64,000 bases of DNA. It comes from Linanthus parryae. Taxonomy: Eukaryota > Streptophyta > Magnoliopsida > Ericales > Polemoniaceae. The stretch covers positions 22,212,363 through 22,276,362 of the forward strand of contig JALGPY010000010.1 in assembly GCA_023055425.1 (NCBI GenBank), in the 5' to 3' direction. This document shows, in pieces, positions 49,152-59,015 of the stretch. A program made the position numbers and the translations under genes. The first letter of the stretch is position 1. Every line of letters starts with the position of its first letter. A model generated the notes under the pieces. The model ran no database searches. It saw only the letters and a list, made by a program, of their open reading frames with translations, and was not told where the DNA came from.

Positions 49152-50301
49152 GATGGTATCAGAGCATCGGTTCTCCGGTTAAAGTGACTTTTCGATTTCC
49201 ATTAGTAGAGAATAAGAAAGATAAAATGTTTTCAAAACTTAAAATTGACTAGGATAACTCAATTGCGAAATAAATAAGGTAATCAAACCGTCGGGGAGTT
49301 TGGGTACTTAAGTATTCTTGAACTCGATTTGTACCTTACGTGTTAAGTGACTGTTAACTGCTTATGTGATCAATGCGAAACGACTTGCTTATTTATATGT
49401 TTGTTATCCTATGAGCATGTTTGCTTACTATATAGAAATGATTTTTCATTGTCGTGTGATGTGTATGCACGTTCCCTTAATTGGTTATGTTATTTTATCG
49501 ACATGAGAGTTTCGCCGTTTTGACTTAGAAGACCTTGAGACCATTCCTTTCATACCTTTGAGTGTGACTTTTAAGATAATACTATGTTTTTGTTTCATTT
49601 TGAGTAAAATCGACTTGGTCGTTTCCAAAATTAGAAAGTTTTGACCCAAAAAAAAGTAATATTTTAAAAAAAAAATAGTTTTGGAAAAAAAAAATGTTGG
49701 GTGTCGAGATACCAAATGCCAAGTGATGTGGACCACTTTGTTTAGCAGTCCGCTGGCGTGACTCTTAGTACGACGGTACTATGAGTTGTACCCGCTGTGT
49801 AGACTAAGTTGGAACATTTGAAACAAATTCGAGTTGTGATGGATAGACACATTGTGTGACGACACATAGTGTTCTTTTCTCCCTCGTATGCGTGGAACAC
49901 TTTAGGTGATTGGTGTATCTTATCCTGTAAAGGTAAGACAATATTTTTAACGCGGATGAGCCAAGTAAAATGACATGTTAGTTGCGATCAAAGTATTTTG
50001 TATCTAAAACTTTCGAAACGCTTTGTAAACGTGAGAACTTGTATGTTGCTTTAGACCTTTCAGAATTTGGTGTCGACAATTTTACTTGAGCTAATTGTAT
50101 TTGAACCCCTACTAAGATACAAGTGAGAAGAGACTCTACCGGCCGAGAGCGCGATTCCCGTTAATTAAAGTGTTACATGTGTATTAGCATTGCATACAAG
50201 CTTCATGTGCATTATTTGCATTCTCTTGAAGTATGTTCGTAATTTCATTCAAAAAATTTCTTAAGCTTCGGGGACGAAGCTTCATTTTAAGGGGGATATA
50301 A
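49152..50301 (+). other. Array internal region 3 (primer-binding site 49154-49165)
   Basis: 1150 bp, primer-binding site at the start and polypurine tract at the end. No coding sequence. Confidence 0.9.
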
Positions 50302-53300
50302 TGTAATAACCCGTATTTAAGTAAGGGGTTATTTGGTCATTTCGGAAAAATATTTGAAAATTTAGAGAAATTAGTATTTCAAACATATCAATGACTTTTC
50401 TCAATTTTAAAGTATAATGGTGTTAATTGACATCTATGATGATATCAATTTTTAATTTGGGGTTATTTTGTAATTTTTGAAACTTGGATGATACTATACG
50501 AAACTTATTTTGTATATGTGGGAGATACTTGTAAATTTTATAAAAAAAATAGATTTTGACATCTATTTACAAAGTGGTTTATTTGAAATTATTTGACAAT
50601 TTTGTAATTTATGAAAACTAACTTGTATGTGATAGCTAGTAATTGAAAATTCTATTTTCACCATCTTTACTCTTGGATTTTATACTTCAACACCATCCAT
50701 CAACTCATGTAATTGATACTTTCACCCAAGTACTCTCACCAATATTTTGGTCAATACCAATAAAATAATGTCTCTTCATGACTACTCATACACACACACA
50801 CACACATATCCCTCAATAATTCACTACTACCTACCATCTTGTATGTGAATCTTCTTGTGGAATTCTTCACCACCAACCCCCACCATCAACCTCATTTCAT
50901 CCATCCTCATTTCATTTCACTTTCTTTCTTCAAGAATAGTCAAATACTCTCTCTTCTCTCTCCAAAAACTCCATTCCCGTTTTTGGAGGAAGACCTTCAC
51001 AAAACACCATCAAATCTTCATTTTCTAGCCTCTAAACATATGAAAAACTTGATTCCAAGCTAGGTATAACCATGGAGGGAGTTATTCTACCATTCTACTC
51101 ATGGATTGATGGCTAATTTCCCCCATTTCCTCACAATCTTTCTTGAATATTGGGGTAACATCTTTTCTAGTCTTCAATTCATTCATGCATGTCCATCTTT
51201 TGCTTTGGTTGATGAAATTTCATCTTAGTTTTCTTCATTTCCATGCTTGATTCTTCATTTCCATGGTTAGATCATGTGATTGAACCCAAAATTTTGACTA
51301 TTTCATGAAACTCACACTAAAACTCATATACACTTTGTAAATTTCTAGGTAGTTGCACTTGCATGTCAAGAACACTATGATAATTTGTGTCAAGAGCATA
51401 TACAAAATCTTAATTCATGCTTAAAATGATGTTATTTGGGTGAAAATCAAGTCTTTATAAGTTGCATGTATCATTAGAACCATTCTTGTTGATTTTTGAA
51501 AAAATTGCATGTTCATACAATCTGACCAGTTTATGAAAAACGTATATTATCTCTAAATTTTGTCTCTGTGGAATTTTAAAATCTTTTATATTCTGAAACT
51601 AGACTCAAAGAGGGTCATTTTGAAAGAAAATTCAACTCCATAGCCTTTATGGTTAGGAAGATATGCTCATTTTAAGTTGCATATTTTCTGAAACTCTGTT
51701 TTTGGACAAGTTTTGCTATTTTTGTTAAAAATCTCATTTCCAGAAACATATGGCACCCAATCTTTCTTGTGATTAAACTAGACACACAAGGGATTCATTC
51801 TAGAGAATATGGGAATTTTTACTATTCTCCAAGTAGTAGTAATTGGTCTTCAAAGTTGAAATTTTCTGCCAAACTTGTCTCTGCATAGCAGTGCTTGTTA
51901 TTTTTGTAACTTGAGTTTTATAATAGCTATGCATGATTTTCTTGGTTTTTCTGAAAGTAGACACATGTAGGTTGATCATAAATTTATTTCAAAATTTTAG
52001 GAGATGTTTTATATGGTTAATATGCCTCTACATTCAGAGCTACAATTCTGTCCAGAATTGTAGATTCACATGTTTTACAAAACTTGAATTTTTGAAATTC
52101 TAAGTGTATTGTTTGATTTATTTTGATAAGTGAACATCAATATATGTGCATTGGTGACATATAGGACTACTTTTCATGTAGGTTCGCATTTTTATTATGA
52201 ATGCGTAAATTAGTTGTAACGAGTACGCTATACGTGTAATTGTAGACCTCGACTTCGTAGGAGAGAGCGGTTGTCGTCGGAGTGCTAGGCTTAGTTTCTT
52301 GCTTTTGATTGTGCTTCATCTCAGTGGTAAGTACATATGTACGACATTTTCATATCAAAATGTGCGTATGTGTTTGATGTTTCAAATGAATACTTGATAT
52401 ATGAAAAAGTATGAGAATGCATGTTTTCCACTCGAATGTTGTTAAACTATTTTATTCATCTCCTTTGAGAACTCTCGGAAATTACTTGTGAAATGTTGAT
52501 ATTATAATTCTGTTTATGTGAAAGAGAAGACATAAAATACCTCTAATAGACTTAGGACGATGTACAGAGTACTGTTATTAATGGGAGGCGTCAAGCGATC
52601 CTCCATTTTCTTATGGCTAAGACCATTGAAGCAATGCTTCTTATTATTGGATAGAACGTCAATGTTCAAAAATCCGCCCCCGATGAGCCAAAAATGTATC
52701 AAGATATTGAGGCCAAGGGGTTTATAGAGCTATAGAGTGCTACTTATACTTGTAAGGGTCACTACGGTATAGGGGTGTCGACACTTAAGGCCTTTTAGCT
52801 AATGTTGTGAGCGGGGTTGACAAATGGGCTCCCTTAACGCTCGGGTGAAATAGGGTTTGATAGACCCTAGAAGGAACCCTTAGTGATTATTTCGTGATCC
52901 CTCTGTTTACATCGATCCTGCTGGTGGCTCTTGACACGCCTCAGCTAAATTAAATTGTTGATTGAAGTCGAATTTAAAAATTGACTACTTATTAATGTTG
53001 TTTGTGGCTCTTGATATGCCCTAATCGATTGAAATGAATTGAAATGCTTTGAACTTAGTTATTCTCTTAAATGAACTTGTTTACTCTGGATATTTTACCA
53101 ACTACTCGTGGTTTCTCAATGTTATTAAATTGAAAGGTTTTTGTTACTCGGTTACTTCAAGTTGATCCAAATTCTCCAATATGATAGTTTTACTGTTTAA
53201 ATCTTCTGATTTGTTTCAACTCATGCTTCCGTGCCACTCGTTGCTTTACATGTCGTAGTGTGTACTTACTCAGTTTTTACTGATCATTTCTTCAAAACTG

Positions 53301-53547
53301 CGTCGGCTTTTGCCATTTTAAAACCGCAGGTCGTCAATCAAAGTGGGGGTTGGGAACGCTGGAACGAGACGAAGAAGTATATCTTAACTTAGATCACTTA
53401 GTAGATCACAAATGTTATGTTTTAAATTGTACTTATTATCGAAATTTTGTTATGTACTTTAACCGAAATGTAAACTTAATAGTTAATAATCTACTTTTGG
53501 TTGTCGATTGTCGCGTTAACCCTGAACCGAGATCCCGGGCCGTTTCA
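50302..53547 (+). repeat. Array LTR 4
   Basis: 3246 bp. It is followed directly by the remaining 42 bp of the solo LTR and its flank, with no primer-binding site, so it is the terminal LTR of the array. Confidence 0.93.
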
Positions 53548-53589
53548 CTCCGGTCTGGAACAGAAAGCTTGGGAACAAGGGGTGTTACA

Positions 53590-55310
53590 TCTGGTGCAGA
53601 GAAGAAAAGAAAGAGCCCTGTAAAAGAGGTTCAAACAATTAGTGGGGATTCAAGTTCTAAGACCCCAAGTGCAGAAGCAATTGCAGAGCTTCCTCCACCC
53701 AAGAAGAAAGCTAAGAAGTATGTAACATCATCTTCAAGCAAGAAGAAGAAGAAGAAAGAGAAATCTACTACAAAAAAGCAACCAGAAACACAGATCTCAA
53801 GTCCCAAGAAGCTGAAGAAAAATAAGAAGCCTTCTCAAGCTGAAAAATGAAAAGGAAAGGTAACAGTAGAAGAACCATAAGACAATGTTGAAAAATCTTT
53901 GCATATCTACTCATAGAGCTCAGCTCCTGATGAAACTTGGTTCATCACAAACACTTGCAAAGGTCAGTGGTTAGATGGTTTTGCTTCTAGACCTATTTCA
54001 TTTTGTAGCTTGGTCAGTCTTCCTATGTTGTATGGAATGAATCCTAATTGCATCACAATGTTAAATAAAAGATCTCTTTGGTTCATGTTAAACCCTCCTG
54101 AGCTAGCTTATCCAAGACTTACCAAATTCTTCTACCTCAACATGAAGCAACTTAAGAACACAGCACATCTAGTAGTTCAAACTAGAGTTGCTGGTATCAA
54201 TATGGAACTAGATCATGCAGAGTTTGCAACTATTCTAGGTTGTCCTAAGAGGTATGACACAACCAATCATCCTCCCAATAGTGAAGCTTTGAAGTTAGCA
54301 AAAGAAGAGTTCTTTCTACCCAACACCCCTACCTCATCCAAACAGTTAACACACTTTGTGTTAAATGTTGAAGCCAATGTTTTATTCACTATCTTGATAA
54401 GATGTATCTTTCCAAGGGAACATTCCAAGGAGTTGATCACTGATAGAGTGCTATACATAATGTATCTGGTTATGCATGGGTATGACATTGATCTTCTAAA
54501 GCTTGTAATTGAACACATGTTGTTTAGCCAAACTAATCAGAGAAAACATCTTTTACCCTATGCAAATTTGCTCACATCTTTCTTCCAACACCTTGAGATT
54601 CCAACTGCTGGTGAAGAGACTATTACTATTGGGTTTGGCCTGCTTGATGAAAAAGCATATGAAAATATTGGAGTGGTGAAAACCAAAGCAAAAACTTGGA
54701 AGTTGTACTCAGAATTGACAAAAGAAGAATTGCGGTCAAAGAAGTTTATCAAACCCAAGACCTTGACTCATACTTCAAGCCAGACCTCACAGCCTCCTGA
54801 CCTGCCTTCAGTTGTTGAGAGACTTGATGGTTTAGAGTTGGACAGTATGAAGTCAAAGCAAACCAACATGAGTTTGGGACTGATCTCAGGCAGGTAAAGT
54901 TCATGGTTGAGAACATCTTTAGACGCATGACTGTGTTTGATGTCCCAGAGGATGTCTTTCAAACTGGAGAAGGTCTCGAGAAGGATGTTTCAGAAAAAGA
55001 GTTGCCCAGTGAACAGTCAAACAAGGAAGAAACTGCTCAAGACGAGGATAATGTAAAGCAGGTGATAGATGAGCAGATTTTTCAAGAGGGAGAAGAAGTA
55101 GACAGTCCTGATTCAGTTTCACTGCTTATTGATATCAAGAAGAAGAATAAATCTCCAAAGCCAACCATTCCAGAAGTTGTCACTACTGAAGACTTGGTTG
55201 AAGAAGAAACTGCTGGTATGGAAGAATAGGCTGCACAAGATCAAGATGATAATGAGGAAGACAGTGAGGAAGAGGAAGGAGGAAAGTAAGGAGATGAAGA
55301 CCCAACCCCA
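53590..55310 (+). pseudogene. Third ORF of Copia B, main part
   Basis: Continues in phase from 23213 across the nested insertion. The N-terminus is very lysine-rich (KKKAKKYVTSSSSKKKKKK at about 53705-53760), suggesting nucleic-acid binding or nuclear targeting. Stops occur at about 53848 and 53878. The core domain (54010-54760) shares with element A ELAYPRLTKFFYLNM, TRVAGINMELDHAEFATILG, KQLTHFVLNVEANVLF, LPYANLLTSFFQH and WKLYSELTKEEL. The tail is acidic (EEGEEVDSPDS, EEDSEEEEGG). Two independent copies with the same core show that the domain belongs to the element. The function is unknown; the PF20167-like assignment is from memory. An open frame running in from the LTR at 53350 is an accident of the insertion. 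Confidence 0.7.
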
Positions 55311-55631
55311 TAAACTCTTGCCTACTCCTTCTTGCCTATTCTTTTCAAATTTTTTTCTAAAGACTATGATCCAACATTTTCTCAGTTTTTTTGATGAAAG
55401 TCAAAAATGGGGAGAAATGTTAGATTTGTTTTTGTGTTTTTAGTGACCTGTCTTTTTGGTCAGTAGGAAATTATCTGAGAACTGTTTTTTTTCTTAGGTT
55501 GATTGCTAAATAAGTTGGATTTTTTTTTGGACTTATGTGTTATTATTCTTCGTACTATATGCTAATAAGTATTTTTTGCAGAAACTAAGCTTCAAACAGA
55601 AAGTGGTTTTGTCTTTCATCAAGGGGGAGAT
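55311..55631 (+). other. 3' non-coding part of Copia B with internal and main polypurine tracts
   Basis: The purine-rich tract AAAAATGGGGAGAAATG near 55402 is the counterpart of 19031-19044. ATCAAGGGGGAGAT at 55618-55631 precedes the LTR. No coding sequence. Confidence 0.68.
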
Positions 55632-56799
55632 TGCAAGTTCACAGGTTTCACAAGATTGAAATAGCTATGCTATTTCAAGGCCTTGAAATAGTTTTCCAAG
55701 CCTTGAATTAACATTCAAAGCCTTGAAACGGTCTGTCATGTATGCATATGCTAAGGGGGAGTTCTTCTGATATTATTCTAACTCTCTCACCCCCATAATT
55801 GTTCAATTATTACTTGATGATGAAAAACAAAAGCTTTGATTCACTTAGACTTCATCTGATTAATCTGTTTGGCTTAGTTTTGCAGGGAAAGTTCTTTCCT
55901 ATTTTACAGGGTTGGTTTCCTAACCTGAGTTTTGCAGGAAAGGAAATACTGAGAGATTGTGATTCTGTGATCAATCAAATACTCAGGACAACTTCTCAAT
56001 TCGTTTAAAGACCAGATCAACTCAATATATTTGAATATTTTGATCAACTATCTATTGGGGAAGACTGTTAGAGAAGTCATAGTTGTTACCTAATAAACAG
56101 GAAAGCTTGTTGCTGAAAATCAGGAAGATTTTCGGATCATTTGAGCAGTATAAATGGAGCTCAATACAAAGCATTTGAAACACAACTCAACGGGCAAAAA
56201 ACATATACACTTTCGAGGATTACCAAGCATCAAAGAAGCAGATCATTCTCTCAATCCTACTCTCAGAAGAACACTGCATTCTACTTCTAGCTCTCATTCT
56301 CAAGGATTGTTCAAGGTGAACAACAGAAAATTATTAGTTAATCAGTTAGCTAGAGCAAGTACTAGATAGGTTAGGGAGAACCACAAGCTGTAACAGAGTA
56401 AGGCATATCTCTGTGCTTAAGATCTCGGGCTTAGCTTTTGATTAATAAGAATTGTGTTAAAAATCCTGCAGGGAGAAAATCCCTGAGGTAGAGACGAGGT
56501 CCAAGTGGACTGAACTCTATATATCTTGTGTCTCTTGCATTCATCTATCTCTCTTTTTACTTTGGTTTGCACAGCTTTCAAACTAGTCTCATTTCAAGGG
56601 TTTGAAACTCTTTTCAAGGTCTTGAAATAGACTTGTCTATCTTACTCAAATCAGTTTTCCACTTCAAAGGCTTGAAACTTGTTTCAAGACCTTCAACTTC
56701 TTTACTACTTCACATAAACTAAAATTATTCTTGCAAGTTTTACGAAAAGTTGGCATACTCTATCAACCCCCCCCCCCCTTATAGAGTATTCGTACTGCA
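55632..56799 (+). repeat. 3' LTR of Copia element B
   Basis: Begins TGCAAGTTC after the polypurine tract and ends near TACTGCA at about 56799. It holds several CAAGGCCTTG-type palindromes (about 55675, 55700, 55718, 56597, 56615, 56664) and an inverted repeat around a C-run (56755-56789), as in element A. The partner LTR is absent. Confidence 0.65.
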
Positions 56800-56820
56800 T
56801 TTCTACCTGCTTACTCCCCT
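56798..56820. repeat. 23 bp direct repeat, left copy (partner 58086-58108)
   Basis: CATTTCTACCTGCTTACTCC plus three further bases, identical in both copies. They bracket the LINE ORF1 fragment, as target duplications of a LINE would. Confidence 0.85.
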
Positions 56821-57545
56821 TTTTAGAAAGGATCTTACATTCCTCTTTGTCGTGCCCGATTCTTACACATCGGAGGCACAGACTCACAAATTTTTCATAC
56901 TGGAAAGAAATCCAGTAGGAGATACCTGTTTTGTTGCCTAGAAAAAAACCCCTTTGAAGGGGTTTTGAGGTATCGATTCTGACCCTCACCCTAATCGGGG
57001 ATGGTAAGATTTCTTTATCATTTTTTCATCTTCTGCATCCACTTCTTCTATTTCTCTTGCTAGCGCCGCTATCTTCCTAGCGTTCTTAACTACAAGTGTT
57101 GGAGTGGTAGCATGTGGATTTGAATCCAAAATCACACTCCCGGTACTCAACTTCCTCTGGGTTCTTCTCTGGAACGAATCGTTTCATCACCATGAGCTGG
57201 TTCTGAACCGGCCATGGTGTTCTTCGTCATATTATTTCACAATCTTCTGCATCAGCAAACTCGAAGACAAACAGGTTATCTCCACTTGCCGAAACTTTGA
57301 AGGTAGATCTGATTTTCCAGATCGATTTGAAGAGAACTTCAACAGAGATGATTTGAATCTCCCCTTTCGCCAGCACCTTCCCATAGAGACAGTTTATGGA
57401 GTCTTTTCGTTGCCTGGTCGCCATCCTCCAACGACAACATCGCCGGTTCTTTTGATTCCTCCATTGGAGAACTCATCAAGCTCGACTGGAAGAATCTTCA
57501 AGACTGGAAACCCAGAAATCGCCGTCCGGACTCGTCCTCACTGAG
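56821..57545 (-). pseudogene. LINE ORF1 (gag-like) fragment with zinc knuckle
   Basis: ORF1 of plant L1-type elements is an RNA-binding protein with a DUF4283-like N-terminal domain and a CCHC knuckle. On the minus strand, about 57420-57200 gives KSIWKIRSTFKVSASGDNLF, VFEFADAEDCEII, the DUF4283 pattern. About 56990-56840 gives RVRIDTSKPLQRGFFL, WISFQYEKFVSLCLRCVRIG and HDKEEC, the canonical end with the knuckle. Frame changes and stops lie between. Homology stops at 56821, where a 23 bp direct repeat and then the Copia B LTR begin. ORF2 is not attached. It could be the 5' part of the LINE seen at 4950-6680, but this is not shown. Confidence 0.72.
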
Positions 57546-58085
57546 TGGACTCGTTACTCTAGCAGATAAATCGTAGAGAGAAACCTCTCACTACAATCCT
57601 CTCTCTAGGACTGCACAAACTGATGTTGATCCCACTGAGACCTAATTCATAATTCATACTTATGTGTAGGTAAATATTTTCAGAACTTATGTTTCTCTGT
57701 CAAGTAACATCTTGTCATTCACCAACATAAAATAATGATCACCAACATTCTCCGCACATTTTCCATGCAAACAACCACAAACTACATGTACCCACCTACC
57801 ATCAACACCATCACAACCACTAAAATTCTGAAAAACATAGAGAACATGGCCAATCTCAAACTTATCACAGGTCGAGTGCTTTACACATTATTGTCTAGCA
57901 CTACCAAAATATTCTGCAAGTCACAAGTAGTTGATTGAATTTTTCATTTCTTTTTTTTTCAATATTAATGACATATTGGCATCATTGAGTTTCATCCTAT
58001 TCTGACTTAAGCCTTACACAATGGATAACAACCCAGAACTTGTGTTTCATCTTATTCTGACCCAGAGCTCTGGGTAGTTAGAGGT

Positions 58086-58108
58086 CATTTCTACCTGCTT
58101 ACTCCCCT
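58086..58108. repeat. 23 bp direct repeat, right copy
   Basis: Identical to 56798-56820; 1265 bp lie between the copies. Confidence 0.85.
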
Positions 58109-58224
58109 CAATCGGTCAACCTTATAAACTGCTTCAATGACCTCTAACTACCATTTCTCTTGCTGTTCTACAATTACTTGGGTCAGATGCATCCACATAC
58201 GCAACGACGTCTACGAGTCACCAC

Positions 58225-58251
58225 ACCTCTACCTCTACCTCTACCTCTACC
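58225..58251. repeat. ACCTCT hexanucleotide microsatellite
   Basis: Four full units plus a partial one. Confidence 0.9.
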
Positions 58252-58639
58252 CACTCGTGACCATGAAAACCAACAACTTTGGGAGTGGAAAATACTAGAG
58301 CTATCAATTTGAACCCACAAACCCGCACATTGATGGGTGGACATTGGCAGATGGATCAACCCGTCCCAAATCATAGTTCAATCATGTCCTTCTAATTTCA
58401 GTTTTTATTACATGATTTTATGATATAAAGTACTTCTACAATAGCTGCAATGCATTCACGACGCAATATATAATGCTATAGTAATTATGTTAAATATAAT
58501 TTAAAAAAATCAAAATTGAAAAAGAGAGCGTAAAATGTAGAAACATTGGCTCTGCACCAAGAACAGAGCAAGACATGAAATAAAAAATACCATGTCGCTG
58601 ATGTATAGACCTTGATTTGAAGATGAAGGTGCTATGTTT

Positions 58640-59015
58640 CATGGTGTCTAAGGGTCGGGCCGGGCTCGCATGGGAGCTGGGCTACTGGGGGTCCGGGCTC
58701 GCATGGGAGCTGGGCTTGGTGGGGGGGGGGGGGGGGGGGGGGGAAGAAGGTGATCCAAACCGGTTAGGGGCTAAAAGCCTTTGGCTTCGGGACCGGGAGG
58801 GGAATTTGGGGAGAGGGTGTGTAGGCCGGTGGCCAAGGTCGGAGGAGGCGGGCTAGCCCAGAGGAGGCCATTGAAGGGAGGGGGCCGTGCCGGGCTGGGC
58901 TTTTGGCGGAGGAATGCGACCCCAACCGGTTTTGGGGCCGCTCCGGGTCCTAGGATGGGAGGGTGCCGGTTGGCCAGGCCGGTGTTCTGGGGTTAGGCTG
59001 GGCAGTTTTGGCCGC
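58640..59015. other. GC-rich block with a 23-G run
   Basis: Strongly G-rich on the plus strand compared with its surroundings. A 22 bp unit GGGCTCGCATGGGAGCTGGG.. occurs twice (about 58664 and 58696), followed by an uninterrupted run of 23 G at 58721-58743. CCAAACCGGTTAGGGGC and CCCAACCGGTTTTGGGGC recur near 58754 and 58920. Open frames here are compositional and not called as genes. Confidence 0.7.

Larger units (their letters stand above)
37120..53547 (+). mobile_element. Head-to-tail array of a non-coding LTR retrotransposon (4 LTRs, 3 internal regions)
   Basis: 16,428 bp organised as LTR-INT-LTR-INT-LTR-INT-LTR, with steps of 4391, 4395 and 4396 bp between LTR starts (37120, 41511, 45906, 50302). 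Each internal region is 1150 bp, opens with a tRNA-iMet primer-binding site and closes with a polypurine tract. No gag or pol is present, so the unit is a non-autonomous LARD-like element. The array as a whole has TG...CA ends and a shared CTCC on both sides (37116-37119 and 53548-53551), so one original insertion grew in place. It sits in the solo LTR. Confidence 0.93.
23214..53589 (+). mobile_element. Solo LTR of a Gypsy-type element carrying three nested insertions
   Basis: Ends are TGTAATAACC at 23214 and GGGTGTTACA at 53589. Flanks are TCTTG (23209-23213) and TCTGG (53590-53594), a 5 bp duplication with one change. After removing the nested elements, about 3.2 kb remains (23214-24423, 26012-27535, 36687-37119, 53552-53589). 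Its segments line up with the LTR of the gag-only element: a TTGGGTACACTCT block near 24102, a GGTGAGTA block near 26994, and ACTCAG...CCGCAGG near 36855-36914. No internal domain remains. Confidence 0.8.
22252..56799 (+). mobile_element. Copia element B (Sirevirus-like), 5'-truncated, split by a 30 kb nest
   Basis: Same layout as element A: RNase H end (22252-22701), palindrome-rich linker, third ORF (23157-23213 and 53590-55310), internal and main polypurine tracts and a 3' LTR (55632 to about 56799). The insertion at 23214-53589 sits between slightly mismatched 5 bp duplications (TCTTG and TCTGG). Gag, protease, integrase and most of RT are missing. Confidence 0.78.
57546..58640. other. 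LINE 5' region and non-coding sequence
   Basis: 57546 to about 58085 probably includes the LINE 5' UTR (CT-rich near 57590). A 16 bp inverted repeat, TAGTTAGAGGTCATT and its complement, lies at about 58074-58152 around the right copy of the direct repeat. A CTCTAC microsatellite is at 58225-58251. No gene seen. Confidence 0.45.

Noticed and set aside
40694..49736. Minus-strand 83-codon frame in each array internal region
   Set aside because: Low-complexity A/T runs change the frame between copies. It is on the antisense strand and has no domain.
37656..51063. Repeated frame MYVNLLVEFFTTNPHHQPHF in each array LTR
   Set aside because: Copies are explained by the LTR repeats. The frame is short and ends differ between copies, so no coding constraint is evident.
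37120..53547. CRISPR-like or satellite interpretation of the regular repeats
   Set aside because: The 4.39 kb period has LTR ends, primer-binding sites and polypurine tracts. This is a retrotransposon array.
53350..53850. 166-codon frame starting MGTLERDEEVYLN
   Set aside because: It runs from the array LTR through the solo LTR end into the Copia B third ORF, so it is created by the insertion junction. The same start recurs at 48954 and ends in the LTR.
57104..57544. 146-codon plus-strand frame
   Set aside because: Opposite strand of the LINE ORF1 remnant, whose DUF4283-like motifs are on the minus strand.
58617..58996. Gly-rich plus-strand frames
   Set aside because: Driven by the G-rich block and a 23-G run; no domain.
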